Origin: Saccharospirillum sp043196875
Lineage (GTDB): Bacteria; Pseudomonadota; Gammaproteobacteria; Pseudomonadales; Natronospirillaceae
DNA length: 64,000 nucleotides
Assembly: GCF_043196875.1 (NCBI RefSeq)
Contig: NZ_JBEBMX010000002.1
Coordinates: forward strand, 124,001-188,000
Direction of reading: 5' to 3'
Shown: positions 52,969-61,941 of the stretch, piece after piece
How the letters are laid out: each line of letters starts with the position of its first letter
How positions within the stretch are numbered: position 1 is the stretch's first letter
Translations under genes and position numbers: made by a program
The notes under the pieces: generated by a model
What the model was told of the DNA's origin: nothing
The model's input: only the letters and a program-made list of their open reading frames with translations
The model's database searches: none

Positions 52969-54786
52969 TCAGAGGTGATATTCGATACCGACTTTGAAGG
53001 TCCGGCCTGGGGTGTTGTAGTCGAAGTCGTCAGCGAAGTCGCTGGTCGTGTGGTTCAGGGTGTAGTCCGTATCCAGCAAATTGTCGATGCGACCGAATAG
53101 GCGACTTTGTCCCTGGCTGCCGAAGTTATATTGAGTTCCTAAGCCAAGCAAAACGAAGCCGTCAAAGGTTTTGCCACCAGATTTTCGCTCACCTTCCAAT
53201 TGGACATCCGCACTGATTTGAGCAGCTCCGAAATGGCGTGCCAATGAAGCATCTCCGCTCCAGCTGGCTATGTTCTCCAACTCTTCGTCATCCGCATCTC
53301 GGGCATTGATATAGCTGGCGCTAACGGCCATATCGACGCTGTTAAAAGTGCGCGACCATTCCGCCTCTATGCCCTGCACTGTTGCTTCGGCAACGTTGAT
53401 GGCCTTGTATTTTTGGCTTGGATCAAGTTGGATCAAGTCATCGTAGTTAGTTTGATAGAGGCTGATGCGCCAGTAGCCCATATCGGTAATTTCCCGTAAG
53501 GCCAACTCGACCGTCCTGGACTGTTCCGGATCCAGATCTGGTGAGGGTGCATAGGCGTTGTATAAGTCGGCGAAGGTGGGGGCGCGGAAGGCCGTACCGG
53601 CACTGACGATGGCGTCTATGTCATTAACGACGTTCGCTAGCAGTGCAATATTACCGCTAGGCTTGGTTCCATAGGCGCTGCTCTCATCGACTCGGGCTGA
53701 TGTTTCTATTGCAAAATCGCCTGTGCTGAAGCGCGTATGGCCGAACAAGCCAAAGTTATTTCGTTCGGTCTCGTCATAATCGCTTGAGCTGTCAATACTA
53801 TCGAACAACCCATCGGTGCCGAAGCTAGCACTCAGTGAGGGATTGAATGTTTTTGCGGCCAGAATGCTGTAGGACAAACGTTCTGTTGTATTTTCCGAAC
53901 CATATTCCTTTTCGAACTGGTCGTCCCAGTGTCTTCCCAACTGAGCTTCAAGTTGCCAGTTATTGGCTGCCTGGTAGTTCAGGGTGATGCTTGAGGTCAT
54001 TAGGGTCGTTTCATTTTCAACCTGAGTATCACAGTTGCTGGAGCAGCCATTGTTGTCATATTGAACGACACCAGACGATTGGCTATGGGCTAATCCTAAT
54101 CGAAGGTTTTCGTTCAGTTCAGTATCAACGCCAATATTGGCTGACCATTGCTCGAAGCCGTCCTTGTCTTCATTGCCATTGCTGTTGAGTGTGGTGCTGT
54201 CAAAGCCATCCGTTGTCAGGTAACTGAAGCCACCTGTTGCACTGGTGTTCCCCGCTACGGCGGTAAAACCTGTGCTGAAGCGCTGCTGATTAAAGCTGCC
54301 GTATTCAGCGGCTACGAATAAATCCTCTTCTTCTGGCGTTGGTGCTTTAGTGAATATTTGTATGACACCACCAATGCCATCAGCACCATAGAGACTGGAA
54401 ACCGGACCTCTAACAATTTCGATTCTTTCAATATTATTCACCGGAATTGCCGAAAGTGTTACGCCCCCGAGGGTAGCGCTGCCGACCCGAACGCCATCGA
54501 TCAGTACGATCATTTGTTTGGTGCTGGCACCTCGGATTTTCAGTGAATCAGCAGAACCTAAACTGCCTGTAGGTGTTTGGGAAATACCGACGACACGAGA
54601 CAATATTTCAGTCAATCTGCTATCACCAAAGCGTTGAATATCTTCCTCAGTCAACACCGTAACCGCCGCCAATGTATTCGTAATCGGCTGCTCATACCGA
54701 CTGGCAGTCACCACCACCGTATTGTCTTCACCCAAAGCGAAGATTGGCAGGGAAATTAATCCCAATGCCAGAAGTGAATGTTTCAT
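52969..54786 (-). CDS. btuB: TonB-dependent vitamin B12 receptor BtuB
   Basis: An outer-membrane cobalamin importer of 605 residues. A signal peptide (MKHSLLALGLISLPIFALG) precedes the TonB box TVVVTASR, the plug domain (LKIRGASTKQMIVLIDGVRV, GPVSSLYGADGIGGVI) and a 22-strand barrel. The call rests on the BtuB-like plug and the cobalamin riboswitch upstream. It ends in VGIEYHL without the usual terminal Phe. The ribosome site is AAAGGAA. Confidence 0.93.
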   Translation of the reverse strand: MKHSLLALGLISLPIFALGEDNTVVVTASRYEQPITNTLAAVTVLTEEDIQRFGDSRLTEILSRVVGISQTPTGSLGSADSLKIRGASTKQMIVLIDGVRVGSATLGGVTLSAIPVNNIERIEIVRGPVSSLYGADGIGGVIQIFTKAPTPEEEDLFVAAEYGSFNQQRFSTGFTAVAGNTSATGGFSYLTTDGFDSTTLNSNGNEDKDGFEQWSANIGVDTELNENLRLGLAHSQSSGVVQYDNNGCSSNCDTQVENETTLMTSSITLNYQAANNWQLEAQLGRHWDDQFEKEYGSENTTERLSYSILAAKTFNPSLSASFGTDGLFDSIDSSSDYDETERNNFGLFGHTRFSTGDFAIETSARVDESSAYGTKPSGNIALLANVVNDIDAIVSAGTAFRAPTFADLYNAYAPSPDLDPEQSRTVELALREITDMGYWRISLYQTNYDDLIQLDPSQKYKAINVAEATVQGIEAEWSRTFNSVDMAVSASYINARDADDEELENIASWSGDASLARHFGAAQISADVQLEGERKSGGKTFDGFVLLGLGTQYNFGSQGQSRLFGRIDNLLDTDYTLNHTTSDFADDFDYNTPGRTFKVGIEYHL

Positions 54787-54870
54787 GGAATGTTCCTTTC
54801 GTTATTCATGATTGAATAAACGAAGGCGCAAAGAAGCGCAGCGCATTGTTGATGCACGCTGGTAGCCACC

Positions 54871-54889
54871 TTGTTGCCCTCCGCAACAA
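54871..54889 (-). promoter_or_regulatory. Leader hairpin between riboswitch and btuB
   Basis: TTGTTGC and GCAACAA (7-bp arms) enclose a 5-base loop; on the - strand the loop side carries GGAGG. It lies in the 145-base linker between the cobalamin aptamer and btuB and may belong to the expression platform. No U-run follows, and the true btuB ribosome site is about 80 bases further on. Confidence 0.4.
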
Positions 54890-54931
54890 CAGCGAGTGTT
54901 ACAGCACCATCAAAACTCGATGTGCTGGACA

Positions 54932-55110
54932 CATAAGGCCATCGGCCGGTCTCCGGGCTTGAGGTGTGATAAGCAGGCTTATCGGGCTTGGCGCCTTCCC
55001 ACGAATAAATCGCAGTGGCTGGTTGCGTCGCGCACCTCTTACCGTTGCGGGGGCAGCATCAGCTTTGCACTGATTTCCCGTTCACCGACGGCTTTCTGTC
55101 GAGCGCGATG
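54932..55110 (-). ncRNA. Cobalamin riboswitch of btuB
   Basis: Read on the - strand, the conserved parts occur in order: GGTGAACGGGAA, GCTGCCCCCGCAACGGTAA, GCCACTG, GGGAAGG, and the B12 box AGCCCGGAGACCGGCC (54944-54959). This is the complete core of the AdoCbl aptamer. It lies directly upstream of btuB, which it should switch off when cobalamin is plentiful. Ends are approximate. Confidence 0.94.
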
Positions 55111-55130
55111 TTAGCGATGGGGGTGGTCTA

Positions 55131-55161
55131 AAACAAGCGGCCGATGCGGGTGCATCGGCCG
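55131..55161 (-). terminator. Terminator of dps
   Basis: A 10-bp perfect stem (CGGCCGATGC / GCATCGGCCG, 55138-55161) with a 4-base loop is followed on the - strand by TTGTTTTAG. It lies 34 bases past the dps stop and insulates the riboswitch transcript. Confidence 0.85.
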
Positions 55162-55195
55162 TGAAAGGTTATTTCAAAGGGGAGCTGGAACGTCG

Positions 55196-55669
55196 TTATT
55201 CACCCATGTAAGAGCGATACATCCAGACGGTTTTTTCCTGTTCGCGAATATAGTCGCTCATCAGGGCGGCGGTGCCTTCGTCGCCAGCATCGGATGCGAC
55301 GGCGAGCAAGCTGCGCTGTTTGCCGATCAGTGACTGGAAGGATTCCAGGATGTGACCAATGGCAACGCGACCGTCACGAATTTTAGTGTGCTCTTCAATG
55401 GACGCCTGTTTGATGTAGTCGCTGTAGCTGTGCAGCGGTTCGTGACCCAGAGTCTGAATACGCTCAGCCACTTCATCAATTTTGGTTAACAGGTCGGTGT
55501 ACAGCTCTTCGAATTTGACGTGCAGTTCGAAGAAGTTGTCGCCCTTGATGTTCCAGTGATATCCCCGGGCGTTCATGTAGAAGACCTGATAGTTAGACAA
55601 CAACTCATTCAGGCCTTTGGCCAGTTTTTCGGCGCTGGCGGTGTTTAAGCCAATAGCATTGGTACTCAT
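55196..55669 (-). CDS. dps: Dps-family DNA-protecting ferritin
   Basis: A 157-residue mini-ferritin that stores iron using peroxide and shields DNA. The ferroxidase signature is in RGYHWNIKGDNFFELHVKFEELYTD-order: His in YHWN and Asp/Glu in the FEELYTDLLTKIDEVAERI helix. The N-terminus is short, so DNA binding through Lys-rich tails is doubtful. The ribosome site is AGGAGG just before the ATG. A terminator follows. Confidence 0.93.
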   Translation of the reverse strand: MSTNAIGLNTASAEKLAKGLNELLSNYQVFYMNARGYHWNIKGDNFFELHVKFEELYTDLLTKIDEVAERIQTLGHEPLHSYSDYIKQASIEEHTKIRDGRVAIGHILESFQSLIGKQRSLLAVASDAGDEGTAALMSDYIREQEKTVWMYRSYMGE

Positions 55670-55766
55670 GATTTGCCTCCTATTCAGGCTTCAATTTAAT
55701 TGCTGCCTAGTGTCTTACACCTACCAGATAAGGGCGAATGAATTGGTTTAAAGGTGGCGATAGTTT

Positions 55767-55798
55767 TTATGATTGAAAATGAATCTTTTCAATCATAA
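55767..55798. promoter_or_regulatory. 13-bp palindrome between argP and dps
   Basis: Two arms of 13 bases (TTATGATTGAAAA at 55767-55779 and its complement at 55786-55798) surround a 6-base spacer about 100 bases upstream of dps and 3 bases past the argP stop. It could be an operator of an iron or oxidative regulator, or an argP terminator. No U-run follows in the argP direction. Confidence 0.5.
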
Positions 55799-55801
55799 TT
55801 G

Positions 55802-56671
55802 TCAATTGATGAGCGGTCGCAAGACTTGCTCTGCATGCTGTGTTACTGCCTCGCGCAGCTCGCCCAGGGCGTCGCTTTCGGTCTGCCAGTAGTGCCAGTA
55901 CAGCGGCACATCGAGATGATAGCCGGGGCGGATGTCGATCAACTGCCCCCGTCTAATGGCGTCGGTGACCTGCAGTTCCGGTATCATGCCGAAACCCAGG
56001 CCGGCTTGCGCCATACGCACAAAGCCTTCGGAGGTCGGGCAGCGGTGCACCCGGCCGGGCCCCGCCACGCCCTGATCGGCGAGAAAACGGTGCTGTAGTC
56101 GGTCGTCGTGATTGAAGATCAGACAGGGCGCCTGGCTCAGGGCGTTGTCGTCGCTTAAGTCGTAGCGTTGCATAAAGTCGGGACTGGCCAGGGCGCGGTA
56201 ACGCAGAATACCCAAAGGCTGGACGCGGCCGCCGTTAACGCTTTGGCTCTGCGCACAGATGCAGGCCATGACTTCACCATCACGCATCCGCTTCAAACCA
56301 ATGTCTTGATCTTCAACGATCAGGTCGAAATTGAACCGCTGGCTGGATTCGGCCATACCCAGTGCTGCTGGCAGCCAAGTTGCCATGGAGTCGGCATTGG
56401 CGGTCAGGCGAATGCTCAGCGGCTGATCGGCCTGGGTCAGATCGTGTTCCAGCAGACGAACCTGCTGCAGATGGTTGTTCAGCCGTCGACCCAGGTCGGT
56501 GGCAACCGGTGGCTGGGTGCGGATCAGCACCGGCTGGCCTTGCAGGCTTTCCAGTTGGCGGATGCGTTGACTGACGGCGGACTGAGTCAGATGCAGCTGT
56601 TCGGCGGCGCGTTCGAAGCCGCCGGTTTCAATCACGGCGGACAAGGCTTCCAGCAAACGATAGTCGATCAT
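55802..56671 (-). CDS. argP: LysR-family regulator ArgP (IciA)
   Basis: A 289-residue LysR regulator. The N-terminal winged helix is DYRLLEALSAVIETGGFERAAEQLHLTQSAVSQRIRQLE, with ArgP-type wording, followed by a periplasmic-binding-like effector domain. ArgP senses arginine and lysine and activates argO. The divergent LysE/ArgO gene 97 bases away supports the assignment. Confidence 0.92.
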   Translation of the reverse strand: MIDYRLLEALSAVIETGGFERAAEQLHLTQSAVSQRIRQLESLQGQPVLIRTQPPVATDLGRRLNNHLQQVRLLEHDLTQADQPLSIRLTANADSMATWLPAALGMAESSQRFNFDLIVEDQDIGLKRMRDGEVMACICAQSQSVNGGRVQPLGILRYRALASPDFMQRYDLSDDNALSQAPCLIFNHDDRLQHRFLADQGVAGPGRVHRCPTSEGFVRMAQAGLGFGMIPELQVTDAIRRGQLIDIRPGYHLDVPLYWHYWQTESDALGELREAVTQHAEQVLRPLIN

Positions 56672-56684
56672 TAGAAACTCTAAT
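56670..56684. promoter_or_regulatory. Palindrome overlapping the argP start
   Basis: ATTAG-AAACT-CTAAT is perfect and overlaps the argP ATG by two bases. It is AT-rich and of LysR-operator size, in the argP/argO divergent region. An ArgP autoregulatory site is plausible. Confidence 0.4.
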
Positions 56685-56768
56685 TAAGCATTAAGATTAT
56701 TCGTTGGATTAATGATAGTCGCAGCGCTTAGGCTGCGCCCAGTCATTCTTTCGCTGAGAGTTGTTTTT

Positions 56769-57368
56769 ATGTTGTCGTCGCTAATGACGGGCTTTGCGGT
56801 ATCCCTGGGTTTGATCGTGGCTATTGGGGCGCAGAACGCCTGGGTGTTAAGCCGCAGTCTGCGCGGTGAGCATCGGCTGGTACTGGCTTTGGTCTGTGCC
56901 GGTGTCGACGCGGTGCTGATTGTGACCGGAGTCTTTGGTCTGGACAGCGTACAACGTCTGGTGCCGGCGCTGGTGCCGGTGTTGACCTGGTTGGGCGTGG
57001 GGCTGTTGTTGTATTTAGCGGCGCAGTCACTGTTGCGCGCTTGGCAGGGGAATTCGGGTTTGCTGGCGGGACCGGCGGTCAGTGCGACGGGCGCCTGGAC
57101 GCTGGCGGGTCAGGCACTGGCGATCTCGCTGCTGAACCCTCATGTCTATCTGGATACGGTGGTGTTGATCGGCAGTGTGGGTGCTCAGCAGCCGGCACCT
57201 GGCTGGTATGCCTTGGGTGCCGCTCTGGCGTCGCTGTTCTGGTTCAGTGCTCTGGCTGGCCTGGGGCGCTATTTGCAGCAGTGGCTGCGTTCGCCCTGGC
57301 ACTGGCGTTGTTTCGATGCGGTGATTGGCCTGGTGATGGTGGCCGTGGCGGTATCACTGTTGGTTTAG
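56769..57368 (+). CDS. argO: LysE/ArgO-family amino-acid exporter
   Basis: A 199-residue inner-membrane protein with about six helices. The opening MLSSLMTGFAVSLGLIVAIGAQNAWVLSRSLRG carries the LysE motif IGAQNAWVLS; SLLNPHVYLDTVVLIGS is the second conserved segment. It exports arginine (ArgO) or lysine. Divergent argP suggests ArgP-dependent induction. ATG at 56769 is preferred; its ribosome site is weak. Confidence 0.9.
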   Translation: MLSSLMTGFAVSLGLIVAIGAQNAWVLSRSLRGEHRLVLALVCAGVDAVLIVTGVFGLDSVQRLVPALVPVLTWLGVGLLLYLAAQSLLRAWQGNSGLLAGPAVSATGAWTLAGQALAISLLNPHVYLDTVVLIGSVGAQQPAPGWYALGAALASLFWFSALAGLGRYLQQWLRSPWHWRCFDAVIGLVMVAVAVSLLV

Positions 57369-57385
57369 CAACGACAGCATCGTCC

Positions 57386-57646
57386 TCAAGCTAGATCCCG
57401 ACGCTTTGACTGGCCGATGGCGTAGTGCAGGCCCGACCCTTTGCGATGTTTGTCGTAGAGACTGGCTATGGTTTCATCCAGCAATTGCAAATACTTGCCG
57501 TCGATGGGATGAATTTCCATACCGCGTTTCGCGCATTCAGACGCAGCATGGGCGTGCTTGATGACCATAAAAGGCGTGTGGTCGTGCTCACGCAGATGAA
57601 TGGCCAGTTGGCGTTTTTCGTGTTCTGTAAGACCGTCGATAAACAT
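57386..57646 (-). CDS. Small hypothetical protein
   Basis: An 86-residue, charged, mainly helical protein starting MFIDGLTEHEKRQLAIHLREH, with several His and Lys residues. I do not recognise a family. ATG at 57646 was chosen; an upstream in-frame TTG at 57664 is possible. It stands alone between argO (convergent) and the acnA end. Confidence 0.65.
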   Translation of the reverse strand: MFIDGLTEHEKRQLAIHLREHDHTPFMVIKHAHAASECAKRGMEIHPIDGKYLQLLDETIASLYDKHRKGSGLHYAIGQSKRRDLA

Positions 57647-57852
57647 CCCGGTTACCCGACTCAAATAAAAGAATGCAGCCTACAAGGGGCCACCTGATCG
57701 ACCAAGTTTTGTGATTCAGTCGTCTCGGAAAGTGTGATTTATATCGCCTTAAAGTACAAGTCGCGTCAATAAATTGTCGTTTCGGGTAATGGTAACGTCA
57801 GTTAGGGGCAGGATGTCAAACTATTGGATGAGTATAAGCTGAGGTGTTAACG

Positions 57853-57874
57853 GCCCCGGGAAGGATCCCGGGGC
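57853..57874. terminator. Hairpin after acnA
   Basis: GCCCCGGGA-AGGA-TCCCGGGGC is a 9-bp GC-rich stem 7 bases past the acnA stop. The - strand continuation has only two U, so termination may be Rho-assisted. Confidence 0.55.
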
Positions 57875-57881
57875 GCGTCTT

Positions 57882-60614
57882 TTATTGCGCCGCAAGCTCC
57901 CGCAAAACGTAGTGCAGGATGCCTCCGTGGCGGTAGTAATCCCACTCCACAGCGGTGTCGATGCGCACCTGAACGGTAAAGCGGGTTTGGTTGCCTTCGT
58001 CACTGGTGGCGGTGACCTCCAGTGTTTCCGGCTCACCTTCGATCGGTTGGATATCGAAGCTTTCCGCACCGCTCAGACCCAGGCTTTCGTGGTTGTCGCC
58101 GGGCTGGAACTGCAATGGCAACACGCCAAAGCCGACCAGGTTAGAGCGATGAATACGCTCGAAACTCTCGGCGATCACCGCTTTCACGCCCAGCAGATTG
58201 GTGCCTTTGGCGGCCCAGTCACGTGACGAACCGGTGCCGTACTCCTTGCCGGCCAGCACCACCAGCGGCACGCCATCTTTCTGGTACTGCATGGAGGCGT
58301 CGAAGATGCTGGTCTGCTCACCGCTCGGGAAGTGGGTGGTAAAACCGCCTTCGGTGCCCGGCGCCAACTGGTTGCGCAAGCGCACGTTGGCGAAGGTGCC
58401 GCGTACCATCACTTCGTGGTTGCCGCGGCGTGAGCCATAGCTGTTGAAGTCTTTGGGCTCGACACCGTTTTCCTGCAGGTATTTACCCGCCGGGCTGTCC
58501 GGTTTGATCGCACCAGCCGGGGAGATGTGGTCGGTGGTGATCGAATCGCCCACTTTAACCAGGCAGCGTGCGCCGGTGACCGGGGCCGGAGCTTTGGGCT
58601 CCATGGTCATGCCTTCGAAGTAGGTCGGCTGCTTGACGTAAGTGGAGTCCGGCCAGGAATAGATTTCGTCTTCCGGCACCGGCAGGTTGCGCCAGGCTTC
58701 GGTGCCGGCGAAAACGTCCTGGTATTTTTCCTGATACAGACCGGACGAGACGGCACTGTTCACGCAGTCGGCAATCTCATGCTGGCTCGGCCAGATGTCT
58801 TTTAAGTAAACCGGTTTGCCGTCGCTGCCTGTGCCCAGCGGTTCGGTGTTCAGATCGATGGCCATGGAACCGGCCAGCGCGTAAGCGACCACCAGCGGTG
58901 GCGAGGCCAGATAGTTGGTCGGCACGTCCTGGTGAATGCGGCCTTCGAAGTTGCGGTTGCCCGAGAGCACCGACGATACCTTGAGGTTACCCGAGCGAAT
59001 GGCCTCGGAAATGGCGGCATCCAACGGACCGGAGTTACCGATGCAGGTGGTGCAGCCGAAGCCGACGATGTTAAAGCCCAGCTCCTGCAAGGGCGCCAGC
59101 ACGCCGGCCTTTTCCAGATAGGCCGGAACCACTTGCGAGCCCGGCGCCAGTGAGGTTTTCACCCAGGGTTGTGACATCAAACCCTTCTCGCGCGCCTTCT
59201 TGGCAACCAGACCAGCGGCCATCAGCACCGCCGGGTTGGAGGTGTTGGTGCAACTGGTGATGGCGGCGATGACCACGGCGCCGTGTTTAAGCAGATGGCG
59301 GCTGCCATCCATTTCGTATTCCACCGCGCCTTTGTCCTGCAGCTTGGCGCTGTCGACCGCCGTCTGGCCGCCTTCACTGAGGAAGCGGCCATCGGCCTGA
59401 TCGGAAGCGATGGTGTTTTCGTCGTCTTCCAGCAGCTTGAGGAACTCGGCTTTGGCGTTGCTCAATGGCACGCGGTCTTGCGGACGTTTCGGGCCCGCCA
59501 GGCTGGGTTCGACGGTTGAGAGGTCGAGTTCCAGCGTATCGCTGTAGTCGGCCTCGCGGGCGCCGGTTTCGCGCCACATGCCCTGTTGCTGAGCGTAGGC
59601 TTTGACCAGATCGCGGTTTTGCTGACTGCGACCCGAGAGTTCCATATAGCGCAGGGTTTCGTCGTCGATCGGGAAGATGCCGCAGGTCGCGCCATATTCC
59701 GGCGCCATATTGGCGATGGTGGCACGGTCGGCCAAGGGCAGGTTATCGAGGCCGTCGCCGTAGAATTCGACGAACTTACCGACCACCCCTTTCTTGCGCA
59801 GCATCTGGGTGACAGTCAACACCAGATCGGTGGCGGTCGCGCCTTCCGGCAGCTTGCCGTTGAATTTGAAACCGACCACTTCGGGAATCAGCATGGTGAT
59901 CGGCTGGCCGAGCATGGCGGCTTCGGCTTCGATGCCACCGACACCCCAGCCGAGTACGCCCAGACCGTTAATCATGGTGGTGTGCGAATCGGTGCCGACC
60001 AGGGTATCGGGCAGTGCCCAGGTTTCGCCGTCTTTCTCTTCCGTCATCACCACTTCGGCGAGGTATTCCAGGTTCACCTGGTGCACGATGCCGGTGCCTG
60101 GCGGTACCACGCGGAAGTTATCCAGCGCCTGTTGGCCCCAGCGCAGGAATTGATAGCGCTCGTTGTTGCGTTCGAATTCTTTGTCGGTGTTTTTCTTCAG
60201 CGATTCCATATCGCCGTAGTAGTCGACCATGACCGAGTGGTCGATCACCAGGTCCACCTGGGAGCGCGGGTTAATGCGCGACGGGTCGGAGCCGAGTTTG
60301 CTCATGGCATCGCGCATGGCGGCCAGATCGACCACGGCCGGCACGCCGGTGAAATCCTGCAGCACCACACGCGCCGGCGAAAAACCGACCTGATGGCTGG
60401 GTTCGGCTTTGGCGTCCCAGTTGCACACCGCTTTAATATCCTCGGCGCTGACGTTCTTGCCGTCCTCTTTGCGCAGCAGGTTTTCCAGCAGGATTTTCAG
60501 TGAGAAGGGCAGGCGGTCGAGGTCGGTGTTATCGGCCAGTGCCTGTAGATTGTAGTAGCGGTAGGTTTTGTCACCTACTGCCAGGCTGTCGAGGGCGTTG
60601 AAGCTGTTGCTCAT
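57882..60614 (-). CDS. acnA: Aconitate hydratase AcnA
   Basis: A 4Fe-4S enzyme converting citrate to isocitrate. It starts MSNSFNALDSLAVGDKTYRYY. Cluster cysteines lie in AITSCTNTSNP and GCTTCIGNSGP. The C-terminal swivel domain has YGTGSSRDWAAKGT. At 910 residues it is the AcnA (IRP-like) type. ATG at 60614 has GGAGG upstream. No other TCA-cycle gene is close. Confidence 0.97.
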   Translation of the reverse strand: MSNSFNALDSLAVGDKTYRYYNLQALADNTDLDRLPFSLKILLENLLRKEDGKNVSAEDIKAVCNWDAKAEPSHQVGFSPARVVLQDFTGVPAVVDLAAMRDAMSKLGSDPSRINPRSQVDLVIDHSVMVDYYGDMESLKKNTDKEFERNNERYQFLRWGQQALDNFRVVPPGTGIVHQVNLEYLAEVVMTEEKDGETWALPDTLVGTDSHTTMINGLGVLGWGVGGIEAEAAMLGQPITMLIPEVVGFKFNGKLPEGATATDLVLTVTQMLRKKGVVGKFVEFYGDGLDNLPLADRATIANMAPEYGATCGIFPIDDETLRYMELSGRSQQNRDLVKAYAQQQGMWRETGAREADYSDTLELDLSTVEPSLAGPKRPQDRVPLSNAKAEFLKLLEDDENTIASDQADGRFLSEGGQTAVDSAKLQDKGAVEYEMDGSRHLLKHGAVVIAAITSCTNTSNPAVLMAAGLVAKKAREKGLMSQPWVKTSLAPGSQVVPAYLEKAGVLAPLQELGFNIVGFGCTTCIGNSGPLDAAISEAIRSGNLKVSSVLSGNRNFEGRIHQDVPTNYLASPPLVVAYALAGSMAIDLNTEPLGTGSDGKPVYLKDIWPSQHEIADCVNSAVSSGLYQEKYQDVFAGTEAWRNLPVPEDEIYSWPDSTYVKQPTYFEGMTMEPKAPAPVTGARCLVKVGDSITTDHISPAGAIKPDSPAGKYLQENGVEPKDFNSYGSRRGNHEVMVRGTFANVRLRNQLAPGTEGGFTTHFPSGEQTSIFDASMQYQKDGVPLVVLAGKEYGTGSSRDWAAKGTNLLGVKAVIAESFERIHRSNLVGFGVLPLQFQPGDNHESLGLSGAESFDIQPIEGEPETLEVTATSDEGNQTRFTVQVRIDTAVEWDYYRHGGILHYVLRELAAQ

Positions 60615-60712
60615 CGAAAATCCTCCGTCGTTGGTCCGCATTCCCTACAAGATGGGAGCTGCGCGATCAGTTGTCCACTGCCGGACCGATGAGTCTTCGC
60701 TATGAGCGCGGT

Positions 60713-61939
60713 TTATTTGTTTCCTCTGTTCTTGGCTTCGATCCAGCGGCTCATAAACTCTTCGGCCCGGTGCTCGGTGCGCCGCAGAATACGACCCCAG
60801 ATCTGACGGTTGCGATGCTGCGCCAGATCCAGCGCCACACTGTGCAGGCGACGAACAAAGCCTGGAACATAATCTTGATGCCAAAAGCCGCTTTTCAACG
60901 CTTGCACAGCGGATCGCTGCGTTTGCTGCCAGGCAACTTTGTTCGAATAAAGCTCGACGATGTTGTTCGCCAGCTGTTGCGGAGCGTCGCTGACGCTATA
61001 GCCCCAGCTGTCCAAAGGCGCCATGGCTTCAGCGCCGATCGGCGTGGTGACGGTGGGTGTACCGCTCAGCCAGCCATCGAGAATCTTGCCTTTCTGGCCG
61101 GCACCAAAGCGCAATGGCGCCAGGTTAAGTCGATATTGTTTCAGCGTTGCCAGCGCATCTTCAGCGCGGCCTTTCAGATAAAAACCGGCCTTGGGTTGAT
61201 GTTGCTGCTGGATGGCGTGGTCGGCATAGGCGCCGTAAACGTGGCATTCCAGGGTCGGTAACTGCTGACGGACTAATGGCCAGACCGCGGTGCGAAACCA
61301 GGCGACGGCGTCGCGATTCGGCGCGTGTTTGAAGCCACCGATGATCATCAGATTTTGGCGTTCATCGAAACCGGGCAGGGCGTCCAGATCGGGCAATTGG
61401 TCGACCAGAAAAGGCAGATACAGCAGTTGCTCGGCCGGGAACTGAAACTGCGTTTTTAGCAGTTCGATTTCGAATTGAGAAATCATCAGTGTTAAATCAC
61501 AGCGCGCCATAGCCGCCAATTCGCGCTCGGCGGTGGCGTTAAAGAGGTTCAGCGGTTGGCCGGAAGTGAGTGCTTGCTGACGCGCTTCGCGCAGGCTGTG
61601 GAAGTCGCTGGTGTCGAGCAGTGTCATGGCGCCTGGGCATTGCTGATGCACGCGCCAGCCGAACTGTTCTTCCATCACGAAGCGGTCATAAACCACTAAC
61701 GCGGGCTTGAGTTCGGCAATCCACTGATCGAAAGCTGAGTCGTTTACAGCGATAGCGTGTTGGCGGTGGCCGGTAGCGGCCTGGAACGGAGAAGCCTCTG
61801 CCGCGCTGGCAATCTCGACCTGATAACCGGCGCTTTCCAGTGCGCCAATCAGGTCGAGCGTGCGCCGCCCGGCGGCGGTCGAATTGGGCTCCGGCCAGTG
61901 CCGGGCGAGCAACAGTGCCAGGCCGGCCGAAGTGGTCAT
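60713..61939 (-). CDS. Glycosyltransferase family 4-like protein
   Basis: A 408-residue GT-B-fold protein. The C-terminal half has MIIGGFKHAPNRDAVAWF, HVYGAY, LAPLRFGAGQKGKILDGWLSGTPTVTTPIGAE, the nucleotide-sugar binding pattern of GT4 enzymes. The N-terminal half contains a short Asp-His (LLDTSDFHSLR) segment. Donor and acceptor are unknown. It starts 2 bases past the trpS stop, so it is co-transcribed with trpS. Confidence 0.8.
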   Translation of the reverse strand: MTTSAGLALLLARHWPEPNSTAAGRRTLDLIGALESAGYQVEIASAAEASPFQAATGHRQHAIAVNDSAFDQWIAELKPALVVYDRFVMEEQFGWRVHQQCPGAMTLLDTSDFHSLREARQQALTSGQPLNLFNATAERELAAMARCDLTLMISQFEIELLKTQFQFPAEQLLYLPFLVDQLPDLDALPGFDERQNLMIIGGFKHAPNRDAVAWFRTAVWPLVRQQLPTLECHVYGAYADHAIQQQHQPKAGFYLKGRAEDALATLKQYRLNLAPLRFGAGQKGKILDGWLSGTPTVTTPIGAEAMAPLDSWGYSVSDAPQQLANNIVELYSNKVAWQQTQRSAVQALKSGFWHQDYVPGFVRRLHSVALDLAQHRNRQIWGRILRRTEHRAEEFMSRWIEAKNRGNK

Positions 61940-61941
61940 GT

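Noticed and set aside
54787..54860. 24-codon leader peptide ending on the btuB start
   Set aside because: GTG start with only a weak ribosome site and no conserved features; kept only as a note in the riboswitch finding.
59586..60503. 305-codon open frame opposite acnA
   Set aside because: Antisense shadow of a clear aconitase.
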